Below are positions 49,889 to 61,338 of a stretch of 64,000 nucleotides of DNA, piece by piece; position 1 is the stretch's first letter; every line of letters begins with the position of its first letter. A program made the position numbers and the translations under genes. Origin of the DNA: Agrostemma githago. Taxonomy: Eukaryota > Streptophyta > Magnoliopsida > Caryophyllales > Caryophyllaceae. The stretch lies in contig OY288254.1 of assembly GCA_958450325.1 (NCBI GenBank), positions 33,613,577 to 33,677,576 on the forward strand, in the 5' to 3' direction. The notes under the pieces are model-generated. The model had not been told where the DNA came from. It was given only the letters and a program-made list of their open reading frames with translations, and searched no databases.

Positions 49889-51299
49889 TGATGGGAAGGA
49901 TTTGTCGCAGAATCCCAACCGTCAATAAATTAACCGGCTATTCCTACGGTAGATAGGGTAAGTCGGGTCGAATCCACGGGGACGGTAATGTATAGCCTAG
50001 ACTAAGGTCGCCTAAATACGAGACTAAGTCAACGAGCTAAGCTAAACTAGAGAATGATAGAAGGGGGAGAAAGCTAGACTAAGACTAAGGTACCGGAGAA
50101 ACAAGCAAAAACGGGCTAGGATTAGGTCGGGGTCAAAGGGGTAACGGAATGGTCGAGGGAGAACTAGAGCGAAGGAGGTAGTAGGGTGATCTAGGTTGGT
50201 CCGGGCTCTCGCAACTTAGGCCTACCTAGAGGTTCCACCTAGAACCCATCTAGGAAACCCAAATCTTCCACCAACATCTCCAACAATCCGTTAATCACCC
50301 AATTAACACCCTGATCACCCTAGTAACCCTAGCAAGAACACTACTCTAACATATCTAACCTAAAACTAACACTAACAAGAAGAATCAAAACAAACAACAA
50401 AACTATCATAATGGAACTAGTGAAACAATGAACAATCAACAAAACAAACAACAAAGATGCAAACTTTAATGAACAAACAAGATTAAGAGTAAAAAGAAAG
50501 GAAGGATTATACCATACTAGTGAAGAAGAAAGAACAAAACTTGAATTAATGAAGAAAACCCAAAACAAACACCCAAGGTTGTCGATCTTGGAAGGATCTT
50601 GAAGAATTCCCTTAATACAAGGCTAATCTATGATTAACTACTAATTACCGACTAATCTACTCTAATCTAATCTAATCTATGCTAAAGTAATCTAGGGTTT
50701 AAGGTCTAATGAAGTGCATAACATCCGATCTTGTCTTAATACAAGAGGGGGGGGGGGGGGGTATATATAGGGTTTAAGAATGAAAGGAGAAGAAAAGAAT
50801 TGAGCAGCAGCACGGTCCCGCCCGGGACGGATTGGTCCCGCCCGGGATGGTGTGGTCCCGACCGGGACGGCCTGGTCTCGGCCGGGATGGGCTCCTTACA
50901 GTAACCTCTTCAATTGTGCACCCCATCCCGATCGGGATGAGGCCTTCCCGACCGGGATGGGTCTTGTAGGCCTTCATTAAGAGCTTTTTGGTCCTTCCTT
51001 GCCTCTCATGGAATTCTCCTCGATTCTCGGGACTCGGGATCGGGTCTCGAAGGCTCGAGATTGGGTCCCAAGGTCTTGGGGTCGATTCCAAGGCCTCGAG
51101 TCATCGTTCCTTTATCTCGTTGGCTCCAAAATGTGTATGTATCGAGTCGGAATCGCTCCAACTCTTCCAAATCGGTCTCGGGAACCTGAAACGAACTAAA
51201 GGAAGCATAAGAAACCCATAAACCGCTCCCAAGGAGCGATTCCACAAGGAAAATGGGACCAAAACACAGTAAAATAGACACTACAAACTACACTTATCA
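49889..51299 (-). repeat. 3' LTR of the minus-strand derivative
   Basis: 1411 bp. Relative to the 5' LTR it lacks ~240 bp after ACCTAGAACCCATCT (about 50250), so the deletion occurred after or during insertion. A run of 14 or so G lies at 50747-50760 next to the TATA box (50761-50769 on the plus strand). Confidence 0.9.
50817..50962. promoter_or_regulatory. Palindrome cluster, 3' LTR of the minus-strand derivative
   Basis: GTCCCGCCCGGGAC twice, GTCCCGACCGGGAC, GTCTCGGCCGGGAT, CATCCCGATCGGGATG and TTCCCGACCGGGATGG. Confidence 0.65.
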
Positions 51300-51300
51300 A

Positions 51301-51313
51301 CTCCCCCACACTT
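51301..51313 (-). other. Terminal polypurine tract, minus-strand derivative
   Basis: AAGTGTGGGGGAG on the minus strand, one base from the 3' LTR start. Confidence 0.8.
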
Positions 51314-51959
51314 AACCCTTACTCGCCCTCGTGTAAGCACATACTATCTACTAAACTATCCTAGTGGGTATTAGCGCACCCTACGCCCCTTCAACTCACG
51401 CGAGTGCACTTAGAGGAAAAGTGCACTCCGCAAGGCAAGTCGGGTCTTGCGACAAAACTGTGGATGCAACCGGACACAAAACACACAAACAAACAAACAC
51501 ACAAACAAACACATAATCGGTTGCACCCAAAAGAAAACAAATACCGCTTCCCTCAAACAAGCGGTGAAAGAAGCACCGGTTTAGGACTCGAGGCAAGTGA
51601 CAACGTTCCCAAGCTAGACATACAAACCAAGGTGATCTAAACCCTAATAGTATGACGATAAAGCAACAAAAACTTTGGCAACTTACCTAGGTCCTCCTAA
51701 CTTTCTAAAAACGTACTACGGGATGATCGGCGGAGTGGAAAAGTGAAGAACCACGGTGTTAGTCGACACTGTAGGTAAGTGAGACTCCGCCCCCTTTAGC
51801 GTGAGCCAAGAGGGTCATCCCATGTCTAAAACCGCCTAACTAATCCAAGTAAAAAGGTGGAAATAATGCAAAATGAGGGAAGACCGACTAATGCCGCTAT
51901 CATCCTTCCTCGGGACTCGGTCCTTTGGTAGGCTCTTCACGGCAAAAGTCGGAAAAAGG

Positions 51960-52165
51960 CTTATTTTTGTGGGGATTTCTTTTTGTGAGACGGGTTTTCT
52001 TTTGGCATTTTCTTTCTTTTCGATGTTTTGATTTGTTTGTTGCCATGCCATTTCTTTTTCTTCTTTTCTATTTTCTTTTTGGCTTTTGTGCCTTTTCTTT
52101 TTCTTCATTCATTTCTTTCTTTCATTTTTTTCTTTCTTTTCTTTTCTTTGCCCTTTTTTTGGCAA
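51960..52165. repeat. Pyrimidine-rich tract
   Basis: Built of TTTCTTTT/TTTTGGC units. The equivalent purine-rich stretch on the other sister is at 59875-60062. The low-complexity ORFs across it (Phe- or Lys-rich) are artefacts. Confidence 0.75.
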
Positions 52166-53039
52166 GATTTGGCTTTTTGGCATTTCTTGACAATTGAGAA
52201 AGAGAGAATTCAACAATTTGCATTTTATTTGTGTGGGTATGTGTAGGAGGTAGGTGAATGGGTAAGTCGGGGTTGCGCATTCCCTTTCAAACACACAAAA
52301 AGTGGAGAAGTTGGACTAATCAAACAATCCTAGACACGGTCACCTAAGGGACGAGACTCGGTAACCAAGGCCTTTTCACATCGTGGGTGGTCATAATGGT
52401 CAAAATGCAAATCCCGTAGTAAATCCCTAGTAAGCTAGGTGGACTCAAGGTAAAGGACCAATGAAATCATTGATTTAGGGTCATTCTACTAGACCAAAGT
52501 CCAAAACTCGATTTATACAACTAGGAAGGGAAAATAGACACTCACACTCTAGCCTCTAAACCGGGTTTTCGAAAACGGTTTACACACAACACAACACAAC
52601 ACAAAATTAAAGACATGAAGAAAACGAGAGGAAAAGAAACAAAGGCAACAAAAAAAAAACATAACAAAACAAACATATAACAAACACCACCCCGATAATC
52701 CATACAAGTCACCAAATCCACCACAAGAATGTACAAGCTCCACCCGAGCACACCTCAACACAACCTTCTCCAAACATCACAAGGAATAAAGAGGGAAAGA
52801 GGGTTAGAAGATGTTACCGGATGTCTTCAAAGCCTTCCAAACAATGGTGATTAAGCAACCTATAAGGAAAAAGGGAGGCAAACACGCACAATACGACAAA
52901 AACACGACACAAGGACACAAAGGGAAAACACACAAAAGAAAAATCTTTTTGATTTTTGTGAAATATTTTCAAATTTTGAGGGATTTTTAAGATTTTTTCG
53001 AAAAACTAAGAAAATAAAACTAACTATACTAGAATATCA

Positions 53040-53052
53040 CTCCCCCACACTT
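53040..53052 (-). other. Internal polypurine tract, minus-strand derivative
   Basis: AAGTGTGGGGGAG on the minus strand, identical over 13 bases to the terminal tract and ~1.7 kb upstream of it. The plus-strand sister has it at 59028-59040. Confidence 0.6.
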
Positions 53053-53834
53053 AAATCGAGCCATGTCCTCATGCTCGATCGTAGGGTGCGGAGAGACAAA
53101 AGAAAGAAAAAGAAACTACGAAAATAAAACTAAAAATCAAAAATAAAGTGAAGAAAAGGGTAGAAGGTGTCAGGCCGGGGTGTAGTCAAGTCACCATGGG
53201 CCGAGACGAGAAAGAGATATGGATGGGGGAAGAAATAAAAAGAAGGAAATAAAAGGAAATGGGAGGGGAGGGCTAGGTGTAATCAAGTCACCTAGCCCGG
53301 ATTCCGCCTAAATCCGACTAAATCCTCAAAAAGAAAGAGTGAAAAACTTGTAAAATTTGGATTTTGAAATGACTCTCGATGTAGTCACGTCATCGAGAGT
53401 CGGGAGCAACCATATACCAAGGCCCCGAGGGCCACCATGACTCCATGACACAAAAGTGTACAAGGGGAAGGGAACAAACACAACGGAAAACAAGCTATAC
53501 AAGACGGAAAAGAAAGGATAGTTGCCGTACCAATAGGTTAGCAACTCACTCGCTCCATCGTCTCATAGATCAATGCAAGCACATAGCTAGTCTTCATCAT
53601 TGATATCCCGCTTTGAACTTGATAAAACCGCATGGTAGAGGTAGTAATGGTGCGAAGGGGTAGGATTTGATGTGAATATCGGTCTAAAGTAGATAGTAGA
53701 TGAAGTGAGGGTATGAAAATGAAGTATGTGGGTGGTATGATATGAGCAAGGAAGGTAGGGAGGTTGGGTGGGGGTATATAATGGTTGGGTGGGCTCAAAT
53801 GACGAAGAAGAACCGCCAAAAAGGAGTAGGGGAT

Positions 53835-54003
53835 CATCCCGGTCGGGATGAATTATCCCAGTCGGGTTGATAAACCCTTCCCGGTCGGGAAACCTCCTTC
53901 CCGATCGGGATGACACTCCAGTGGACTCGATTTTTGGCACCCTCATCCCGATCGGGACGGCCCCATCCCGGTCGGGACGACACACCCTTCCCGGTCGGGA
54001 AGG
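53835..54003. promoter_or_regulatory. Internal palindrome cluster, minus-strand derivative
   Basis: CATCCCGGTCGGGATG, TTCCCGGTCGGGAA (twice), TTCCCGATCGGGAT, CATCCCGATCGGGACGG and related copies. It is the counterpart of 49627-49805. Confidence 0.6.
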
Positions 54004-54313
54004 GTCTTCATGACTCCCGTGACCCCAAAAACCGACTCCCTTACTCACGATCCAAGCTCTATCACTAACCACTCCTTCCTAGGAGTCACCTTCACTTCAC
54101 CTATCACAATAAACTCAAACAAAACATCAAATTCTCTCCCTCACATCGCTCATCAAAATACCAAAACAATTACAGGAATCCCACAAAAACAAAAGAGTCT
54201 TAGAAACAAAAATCACAAATACAAGAACAAGTACTCTAAAGAAGAGGAGAGGGGAATATACAACATGACGGTTCTTTAGGAACTCCGTCAAACCTAGGAT
54301 GGTGGACTCTTCT

Positions 54314-56433
54314 TCAACCGTAGCCCTCAAGGGCATGGAGGAGCAAGTCGAACGCGCTACCGACATCATAATGAAGGCCCAAGAAGCGCTCGAGCCTAGC
54401 CAACCTCCACGGCCTACAAGGAGGAGGCAAGAAGTAGGAATCCCAAGACCCGACATCATCTTCAAAGTAGTCTCCGGGGTCTCTCCATCCTACGAGCTTC
54501 ACCGTCCTCTTCCACCCCAAGCATTGCCTCCAATCACAAGCAAGCTTCATCTCCAAGAAACGAGGCACAAAAAGCGGTTTTGGCCTCACTTCCTCGTTGC
54601 ACACCCCCACACTTTCCTCAAGTTGTGGTTCCTCATCTTCATCATCCGGCCCCACATCATCATGGAGGAGAGGATTGAAAATTCTACCGGCGGTTTCAAT
54701 CTCTTCCAAACCATCTCTCGGTGTACAAATAAGGGGCTCTTGATGCTTATCCCCATTATCGGACAAGGGCAACTTAAGGCTATCAATCTCACCCAACAAC
54801 CTCACAAACTCCACCAAACCATCCAACTTACTATCCTCCTCCAATTCCTCACCAAGAATGCCTTCACCAAGGTTCATATCCTCATCCGTCTCTTTTTGGG
54901 TAGACGATTGAGGTTCTTCAAAGCAAATTTCTCTATCAAAGGGAACTACATCGACGGCTTCGTAATTAGGTTGCTCCTCTCTCTCAAGTGGGCACCCTCC
55001 ATCTAAATATGATGCTTGTGATGTGAGTTAGAAAGAACTTTGAACAAGTGATTTGGTGATTGATAGTAGATCGAATGAATGAAATAAAGTAACGAAATCA
55101 GAATGGAAAAGTTGTCGTAAGGGATGATAGAACGTAGCCAAGGAAAGTGTGCTAAGTGAGATAGACCTATACCTCAACAAAGCGGGTGCTAATTCAAACA
55201 CTCGATTGAAATAGCGAGTATAGAGCTTGTGACGCGACTAACTCTAATACTTTGTCTTGTGAACTACAAAGACGGAAAGAAAAAGCAAAGCTTATCTCAG
55301 ATTTGTTTGATGAAAGTTGAATGCTTTATTCATCAAGTGTTTGGCTATTTATAGCCAAGCAACACGTCCCAAATGAGGCTCCAACCAGAATAGTCAAGCC
55401 TCATTAAAGGATACAAACTACTAAGTGATAAAAACAAAGTAAATACATTGAACTAAAATGACTGAATTCATCCTCTAGTTATACTCCAAATCTGGTGCTT
55501 TTCTCTTGATGTGGTTTGGCTGGTTGGAGGTGTGAATGAGTCTTATTCATGTATGAAAGAAATAACTCCAATTGCTTGTTATTTGAACTTGGAAATCAGA
55601 ATAGAGCAATGTGTGTTTCAGCTCTTTTATTCAGTCCAAGTAGGTGTTCACAAGAGCTAGTTTAACACTTGAAGAAGGCACACTACTAAACTTGAAGGAG
55701 GGACTAAGGGGTTTGAACTTGAACCATTTGGAGCTAGTGTGAGCTCATTGAAATCCAGTTTTGTTGTTGCTTCTCCATTCGGATCAGCTCGGGATAAAGA
55801 CATTACGGTTTGAACCGATAATGCATTTAATCGAGCATCCCTCGCCTCGTTTGCCCTTCGAATTTGGACCCATAATTCATTTTGTTGTTTTTGAATTTGG
55901 GTGGCCATTTCTTGGTTGCTCTTTTGCAATTGAAGAAGCGATTAAAACTCCTCCATGTCGGGCAACTGGTGATCATTGGGGTCTTGTAAAGCTCCTTGAT
56001 AATCTTGATGATGCCCAAGGGGTGGGGCATCATATTGTTGGTAGCAAGGTTGGGGTGATTGGTAGTATTGTGGGTCATGGGGTTCATATTGTGGTTGGGG
56101 TGGAGGGTAATATGGTGGGTTTTGGGGGTATTGTCTTCCATAAGGTGAATCTTGATTGAACATGGTGGGTTCACAATCATAGCTTGAGTAATAGCCACCA
56201 TGATCGTAGGAGTGATAGTCATTCACTTGTTGGTAGCCATATCCATATTCTTGAGGATCATACCCGTCTTGATTACCCCAAGAAGCTTGATTATGGTAGG
56301 GGGACGTCATGTCATACCCTTGGTTCATGGAAGAAGAGGAGTAGCTCATATCGGCTTCCATGTGTGGGGAGTTTAGATCAAACCCCATGCTCGCTCGAAA
56401 ATCGTAGCTCATATCCGGTTGGAAACCACTCAT
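54314..56433 (-). pseudogene. Tyr/Pro/Gln-rich ORF of the minus-strand derivative, broken
   Basis: Starts MSGFQPDMS at 56433 and parallels the plus-strand ORF. A CAA-to-TAA change stops it after PDMEEF (ending at 55942). The coiled-coil part (IQKQQNELWVQIRRANEARDA) is still readable to 55787, where a solo LTR is inserted. The C-terminal 187 codons (54877-54314) are open and, unlike the sister, have the acidic part and the GSWDSYFLPP/HYDVGSAFDLLLHALEGYG end in one frame. Confidence 0.7.
55019..55786 (-). repeat. Solo F1-type LTR
   Basis: 768 bp, TGATCCGAATGGAG...CTAACTCACATCA on the minus strand. The flanks GCTTG (left) and GCTCG (right) form a target duplication with one difference; the sister element shows the empty site. 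The R/U5 part matches subfamily B small elements, while U3 begins like E1/E3 and encodes the same C-terminal tail ending VCLLQVLN. No internal sequence remains, so it arose by LTR-LTR recombination. Confidence 0.88.
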
Positions 56434-56666
56434 TCTAGCGACCGTCCGTTTAAACGGCTCTAAGTTGCAAGAAGAAGATAGTCACCACCTCTAAGCACAA
56501 ACTGTAGACTAAGAACAAACGTGAGAAGTCTAGTGCTTTTTGGGCACTAGACAAGAGAGAAATAAACTTCACACACACAAGAAGCAAGGTAACAAAAAGA
56601 AAAAAGAAAACACAAACACAAAGACAAAGTCAAGCAAATAGGAAAACAAAGTCCAAACTAGGACCA

Positions 56667-56684
56667 TCCCCGGCAACGGCGCCA
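56667..56684 (-). other. Primer-binding site (tRNA-Asp), minus-strand derivative
   Basis: Perfect TGGCGCCGTTGCCGGGGA on the minus strand, three bases from the 5' LTR. Confidence 0.9.
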
Positions 56685-56687
56685 AAT

Positions 56688-58334
56688 TGATGGTAGGGAT
56701 TTGTCGCGGAATCCCCACCGTCAATAAATTAACCGGCTATTCCTACGGTAGATAGGGTAAGTCGGGTCGAATCCACGAGGACGGTAATGTATAGCCTAGA
56801 CTTCGCCTAAATACGAGACTAAGTCAACGAGCTAAGCTAAACTAGAGAATGATAGAAGGGGGAGAAAGCTAGACTAAGACTAAGGTACCGGAGAAACAAG
56901 CAAAGAAACGGGCTAGGATTAGGTCGGGGTCAAAGGGGTAACGGAATGGTCGAGGGAGAACTAGAGCGAAGGAGGTAGTAGGGTGATCTAGGTTGGTCCG
57001 GGCTCTCGCAACTTAGGCCTACCTAGAGGTTCCACCTAGAACCCATCTCGGCGACACACACGACAAACGGGGTTACTAGCGTGATATCGGGGCCTAGGTC
57101 AAATTCGGGCTCTCGCTACTTAGACCGACCTAGGGGTCGTCCTCACCGGGCTCTCGCAACTTAGTGAGGGAACCGAACCCACAAACAAACTATCACCCAC
57201 AAGAGAAAATCAAGAAAAACAAGCATTCGCAACTACTTAGTCATTCAAGCATTTCAACAAACATGTGATGTGCACCAAACCAAGAGGAAACCCAAATCTT
57301 CCACCAACATCTCCAACAATCCCTTAATCACCCAATTAACACCCTGATCACCCTACTAACCCTAGCAAGAACACTACTCTAACATATATAACCTAAAACA
57401 AACACTAACAAGAAGAATCAAAACAAACAACAAAACTATCATAATGGAACTAGTGAAACAATGAACAATCAACAAAACAAACAACAAAGATGCAAACTTT
57501 AATGGACAAACAAGATTAAGAGTAAAAAGAAAGGAAGGATTATACCATACTAGTGAAAAAGAAAGAACAAAACTTGCATTAATGAAGAAAACCCAAAACA
57601 AACACCCAAGGTTGTCAATCTTGGATGGATCTTGAAGAATTCCCTTAATACAAGGCTAATCTATGATTAACTACTAATTACCGACTAATCTACTCTAATC
57701 TAATCTAATCTATGCTAAAGAAGTCTTGGGTTTAAGGTCTAATGAAGTGCATAACATCCGATCTTGTCTTAATACAAGAGGGGGGGGTATATATAGGGTT
57801 TAAGAATGAAGGGAGAAGAAAAGAATTGAAGACGTGCAGCAGCAGCACGGTCCCGCCCGGGACGGATTGGTCCCGCCCGGGATGGTGTGGTCCCGACCGG
57901 GACGGCCTGGTCTCGGCCGGGACGGGCTCCTCACAGTAACCTCTTCAATTGTGCACCCCATCCCGATCGGGATGAGGCCTTCCCGACCGGGATGGGTCTT
58001 GTAGGCCTCCCTTAAGAGCTTTTTGGTCCTTCCTTGCCTCTCATGGGATTCTCCTTGATTCTCGGGACTCGGGATCGGGTCTCGGAGGCTCGGGATTGGG
58101 TCCCAAGGTCTCGGGGTCGATTCCAAGGCCTCGAGTCATCGTTCCTTTATCTCGTTGGCTCCAAAATATGTATGTATCGAGTCGGAATCGCTCCAACTCT
58201 TCCAAATTGGTCTCGGGAACTTGAAACGAACTAAAGGAAGCATAAGAAACCCATAAAACGCTCCCAAGGAGCGATTCCACAAGGAAAATGGGACCAAAAC
58301 ACAGTAAAATAGACACTACAAACTACACTTATCA
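56688..58334 (-). repeat. 5' LTR of the minus-strand derivative
   Basis: 1647 bp, from the U3 tip at 58334 (TGATAAGTGTAG on the minus strand) to the U5 tip at 56688. The TATA box is at 57787-57796 (plus-strand GTATATATAG) beside a G-run of seven. Confidence 0.92.
57848..57995. promoter_or_regulatory. Palindrome cluster, 5' LTR of the minus-strand derivative
   Basis: Same order of dyads as 50817-50962, with one changed centre (GTCTCGGCCGGGAC). Confidence 0.65.
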
Positions 58335-60186
58335 CTTGCTCATATCATACCACCCACATACTTCATTTTCATACCCTCACTTCATCTTCTATCTACTTTA
58401 GACCGGTATTCACATCAAATCCCACCCCCTCGCACCATTACTACCTCTACCATGCGGTTCTATCAAGCTTGAAGCGGGATAGCAATGATGAAGACAAGCA
58501 AGTGCCTATATTGATCTATGAGACGATGGAGAGAGTGAGTTGCTAACCTATGGTACGGCAACTATCCTTTCTTTTCCGTTTTTGTTGTTGCTTGTTTTCC
58601 TTTGTTTATTCCCTTCCCCTTGTACACTTTTGTGTCTTGATGTCATGGTGGCCTTCGAGGCCTCGGTAGTTGTGGCTCCCGACTCTCGATGGCGTGACTA
58701 CATCGAGAGTCATTTTCAAAATCCAAATTTTACAAGTTTTTCACTCTTTCTTTTTGAGGATTTAGTCGGATTTAGGCGGAATCCGGGCTAGGTGACTTGA
58801 TTACACCTAGCCCTCCCCTCTCATTTCCTTTTACTTCCTTCTTTTTATTTTCTTCCCCCTTCCATATCTTTTTCTCGTCTCGGCCCATGGTGACTTGACT
58901 ACACCCCGGCCGGACACATTCTACCCTTTCTTCACTTTTTTTTTTAGCTTTATTTTCGTAGTTTCTTTTCTTTTTCTTTTGTCTCTCCGCACACTACGAT
59001 TGAGCATATGAGGACATTGCTCGGTTTAAGTGTGGGGGAGCGATATTCTAGCATAGTTAGTTTTATTTTCTTAGTTTTTTCGAAAAAATCTTGAAAAAAT
59101 CCTAAAAATTTTAAAATTTTCACAAAAATCAAAAAGATTTTTCTTTTGTGTGTTTTCCCTTTGTGTCTTTGTGTCGTGTATTTGTTTTATTGTGTTTGTT
59201 TTGCCTCCCTTTTCCTTATAGGTTGCTTAATCACCGTTGTTTGGAAGGCCTTGAAGACATCCGGTAACATCTTCTAACCCTCTTTCCCTCTTTATTCCTT
59301 GTGATGTTTGGAGAAGGTTGTGTTGAGGTGTGCTCGGGTGGAGCTTGTACACACTTCATTTTTGTTTTCGTTCGTATTCGTCGTGTCTTTGTTTTATGTT
59401 GAGGTAACATCTTCTAACACTTCTTTTTCTTTCGTTCATTTTCGTCGTGTCTTTGTCTTATGTTGTGTTCTGTGTCTTGTGTGTAAACCGTTTTTGAAAA
59501 CCCGGTTTAGAGGCTAGTGTGTGAGTGTGTACTTTCCCTTCCTAGTAGTGTAAATCGAGTCTTGGACTTAAATCTAGTAGAATGACCCTAAATCAATGAT
59601 TTCGTCCTTTACCTTGAGTCCACCTAGCTTACTAGGGATTTACTACGGGATTTGCATTTTGACCATTATGACCACCCACGGTGTGAAAAGGCCTTGGTTA
59701 CCGAGTCTCGTCCCCTAGGTGACCGTGTTTAGGATTGTTTTGATTAGTCCAAGTTCTCCACTTTTTGTGGGTTTGAAGGGAAGGGCCCGTCCCGACTTAC
59801 CCATTCACCTACCTTCTACACATCTCCACACAATAAATTGCAAATTGTTGATTTCTGCCTTTCTTATTATACAATGAAAATGCCAAAAAGCCAAATCTTG
59901 CCAAAAAGGGCAAAGAAAATAAATGAAAGAAAAATGAAAGAAAGAAAAGAAATGAAGAAAAAGAAAAGGCACAAAAGCCAAAAAGAAAATAGAAAAGAAG
60001 AAAAAGAATGGCATGGCAAAACAAAGCAACAATGCAAAAGAAAAGAGAAAATGCCAAAAGAAAACCCGATTCACTAAAATAGAAACCTCACATCTCAAAA
60101 TAAGCCTTTTTCCGACTTTTGCCGTGAAGAGCCTACCAAAGGACCGAGTCCCGAGGAAGGATGATAGCGGCATTAGTCGGTCTTCC
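58335..60186 (+). other. 3' non-coding region of the plus-strand derivative
   Basis: Continues the plus-strand element after the CTTGC duplication. It holds remnants of the Athila ORF end (GAGACGATGGAGAGAG), the internal polypurine tract (59028-59040) and a purine-rich tract (59875-60062). No gene is supported. E3 inserts at 60187, with CTTCC as the left 5-bp flank. Confidence 0.6.
59028..59040 (+). other. Internal polypurine tract, plus-strand derivative
   Basis: AAGTGTGGGGGAG, followed by CGATATTC rather than an LTR start, so it is not the terminal tract. Confidence 0.6.
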
Positions 60187-60967
60187 TGATCCGAATCAAG
60201 GAGCTACCAAAGAGTTCAATAAAGTCACCTTAGCTCCTCTTGTTCTTAGTTCAGCCACACTAGCACCTATTACCAGCTTAGTAGTGTGCCTACTACAATT
60301 AGTGAGCTAGCTCGTGTGTGAGCTGAATAAAGGAGCAAATAATCAAGGTAATATGAAGACATTAACTTGGGTTCACACTCATTCAAGCATGAGAAGTGTA
60401 CTGAAGTTATGAAGGTGTTTGAGGCTGATTGTGTTCACATAGTGTGCACATCCTCAAGCTTTGTTTATGGCTCCATGTTCACACAAGTGTGCCGTGGCTG
60501 ATGCTCTTTGTTAGAGCTTTGTTATTAGCTCCTAGTTTACATAGCATTGTTATTAGCTCCTAGTTCACATAAGGTGTAAGCTTTGTTTTTGTCACCCTAA
60601 CCAGCCGGTTTAAGGGTCTTGTTGTAGGCAATATATAGCCATCTATTTGAATGAATAAGACATCCAATATTGAAATCAAAAACCTGAGTAAAGCTAAGCT
60701 TTCTTTTACGTCCTTGTTGCTTACAAGACAAAGTCTAGAGTTAGTCGCGTTACAAGCTCTAAACTCACTACTTCAATCGCGTTGTTTGATTTAGCACCCG
60801 CTTTGTTGAAGTATAGGTCTACTTCACCTAGCACACTATCCTTGGTTACGGTTTATTCATCCTCAAACTAACCTTTTCAATCTGTTTTGGTTACTTTGTT
60901 TACATTCCATTTCAGTATACTAATCATTCTTCACATTCTTGTTCAAAGTTCATATCAACTAACATCA
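60187..60967 (+). repeat. 5' LTR of E3
   Basis: 781 bp, TGATCCGAATCAAGG...CTAACATCA. It has an extra segment (GCATGAGAAGTGTACTGAAG) absent from E1, and GGCAATATATAGCC where E1 has a perfect TATA palindrome. Confidence 0.92.
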
Positions 60968-60971
60968 TTAG

Positions 60972-60983
60972 TGGTATCAGAGC
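60972..60983 (+). other. Primer-binding site (tRNA-iMet type) of E3
   Basis: TGGTATCAGAGC, four bases after the LTR end, identical to E1. Confidence 0.88.
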
Positions 60984-61008
60984 TTTGGTCATCCATTAGA
61001 CGTAAAGC

Positions 61009-61338
61009 ATGGCAGGAGTGTTGAACTTTGAAGATCCTACCTTCCTGGAACAACTAAAGAAGGCGTTGGAGAACTTCCAGCCCAAAAATTCTCGCTTCCA
61101 ACCAAGAAGGGAACCGGTGGACAAGATCAAGGTAAATGAACTTCCTGAGTTCAATGGTGGTACTGATCCTGAAGTTTACTTGGAATGGGAAAGAAACATG
61201 GAGAAGCTCTTTGACTTCAAGGATTTGGAGGACGAAGAGAGGTGCAAATACGCCATTCTAAAGCTAAGCAAAGGGGCTTCCCTTTGGTATGAAGGGCTTA
61301 AGGTACAACGCACCAGAAATGGAGTCCTTAAAACGTAA
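61009..61338 (+). CDS. gag: E3 Gag N-terminal part
   Basis: 109 codons from MAGVLNFED. It has the chromovirus Gag pattern LPEFNGGTDPEVYLEWERNMEK and CKYAILKLSKGASLWYEG. It ends at TAA soon after LKVQRTRNG; the rest of Gag (KRYVPTTHKL...) follows in another frame, so a small deletion or frameshift lies near 61310-61340. Confidence 0.82.
   Translation: MAGVLNFEDPTFLEQLKKALENFQPKNSRFQPRREPVDKIKVNELPEFNGGTDPEVYLEWERNMEKLFDFKDLEDEERCKYAILKLSKGASLWYEGLKVQRTRNGVLKT

Larger units (their letters stand above)
51314..54313 (-). other. Long non-coding 3' region of the minus-strand derivative
   Basis: Three kilobases without a convincing gene. It holds a strand-asymmetric pyrimidine tract (51960-52165), an internal copy of the polypurine tract (53040-53052), a TGACTCTCGATG-type dyad near 53370-53400 and a palindrome cluster (53835-54000). 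Confidence 0.6.
49889..58334 (-). mobile_element. Non-autonomous Athila derivative, minus strand, complete
   Basis: LTRs 49889-51299 and 56688-58334, flanked by CTTGC (49884-49888 and 58335-58339). It sits inside its plus-strand sister: sequence before 49889 continues at 58340, as the sister's own copy near 53740-53770 shows. It carries the primer site, the broken Tyr/Pro-rich ORF, two identical polypurine tracts and a solo F1-type LTR. Confidence 0.92.
46114..60186 (+). mobile_element. Non-autonomous Athila derivative, plus strand (5' part)
   Basis: LTR 46114-47717, tRNA-Asp-like primer site, one Tyr/Pro/Gln-rich ORF, then a long non-coding 3' region. It is interrupted by a minus-strand copy of the same family (49889-58334) and cut by E3 at 60187. 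No Gag capsid, protease, RT or integrase is present, so it is a large non-autonomous (LARD-like) element probably mobilised by Athila1-type elements with the same LTR and primer site. Confidence 0.85.

Noticed and set aside
51836..52246. Lys- or Phe-rich ORFs around 51836-52246 and 59805-60173
   Set aside because: They derive from a pyrimidine/purine low-complexity tract and show no domain.
54299..55006. 235-codon plus-strand ORF at 54299-55006
   Set aside because: Antisense to the conserved C-terminal ORF of the minus-strand Athila derivative (54877-54314), which is shared with its sister.
56184..56438. Plus-strand ORFs at 55761-56159 and 56184-56438
   Set aside because: Antisense of the Tyr/Pro-rich ORF, whose sense reading is conserved with 47972-49084.
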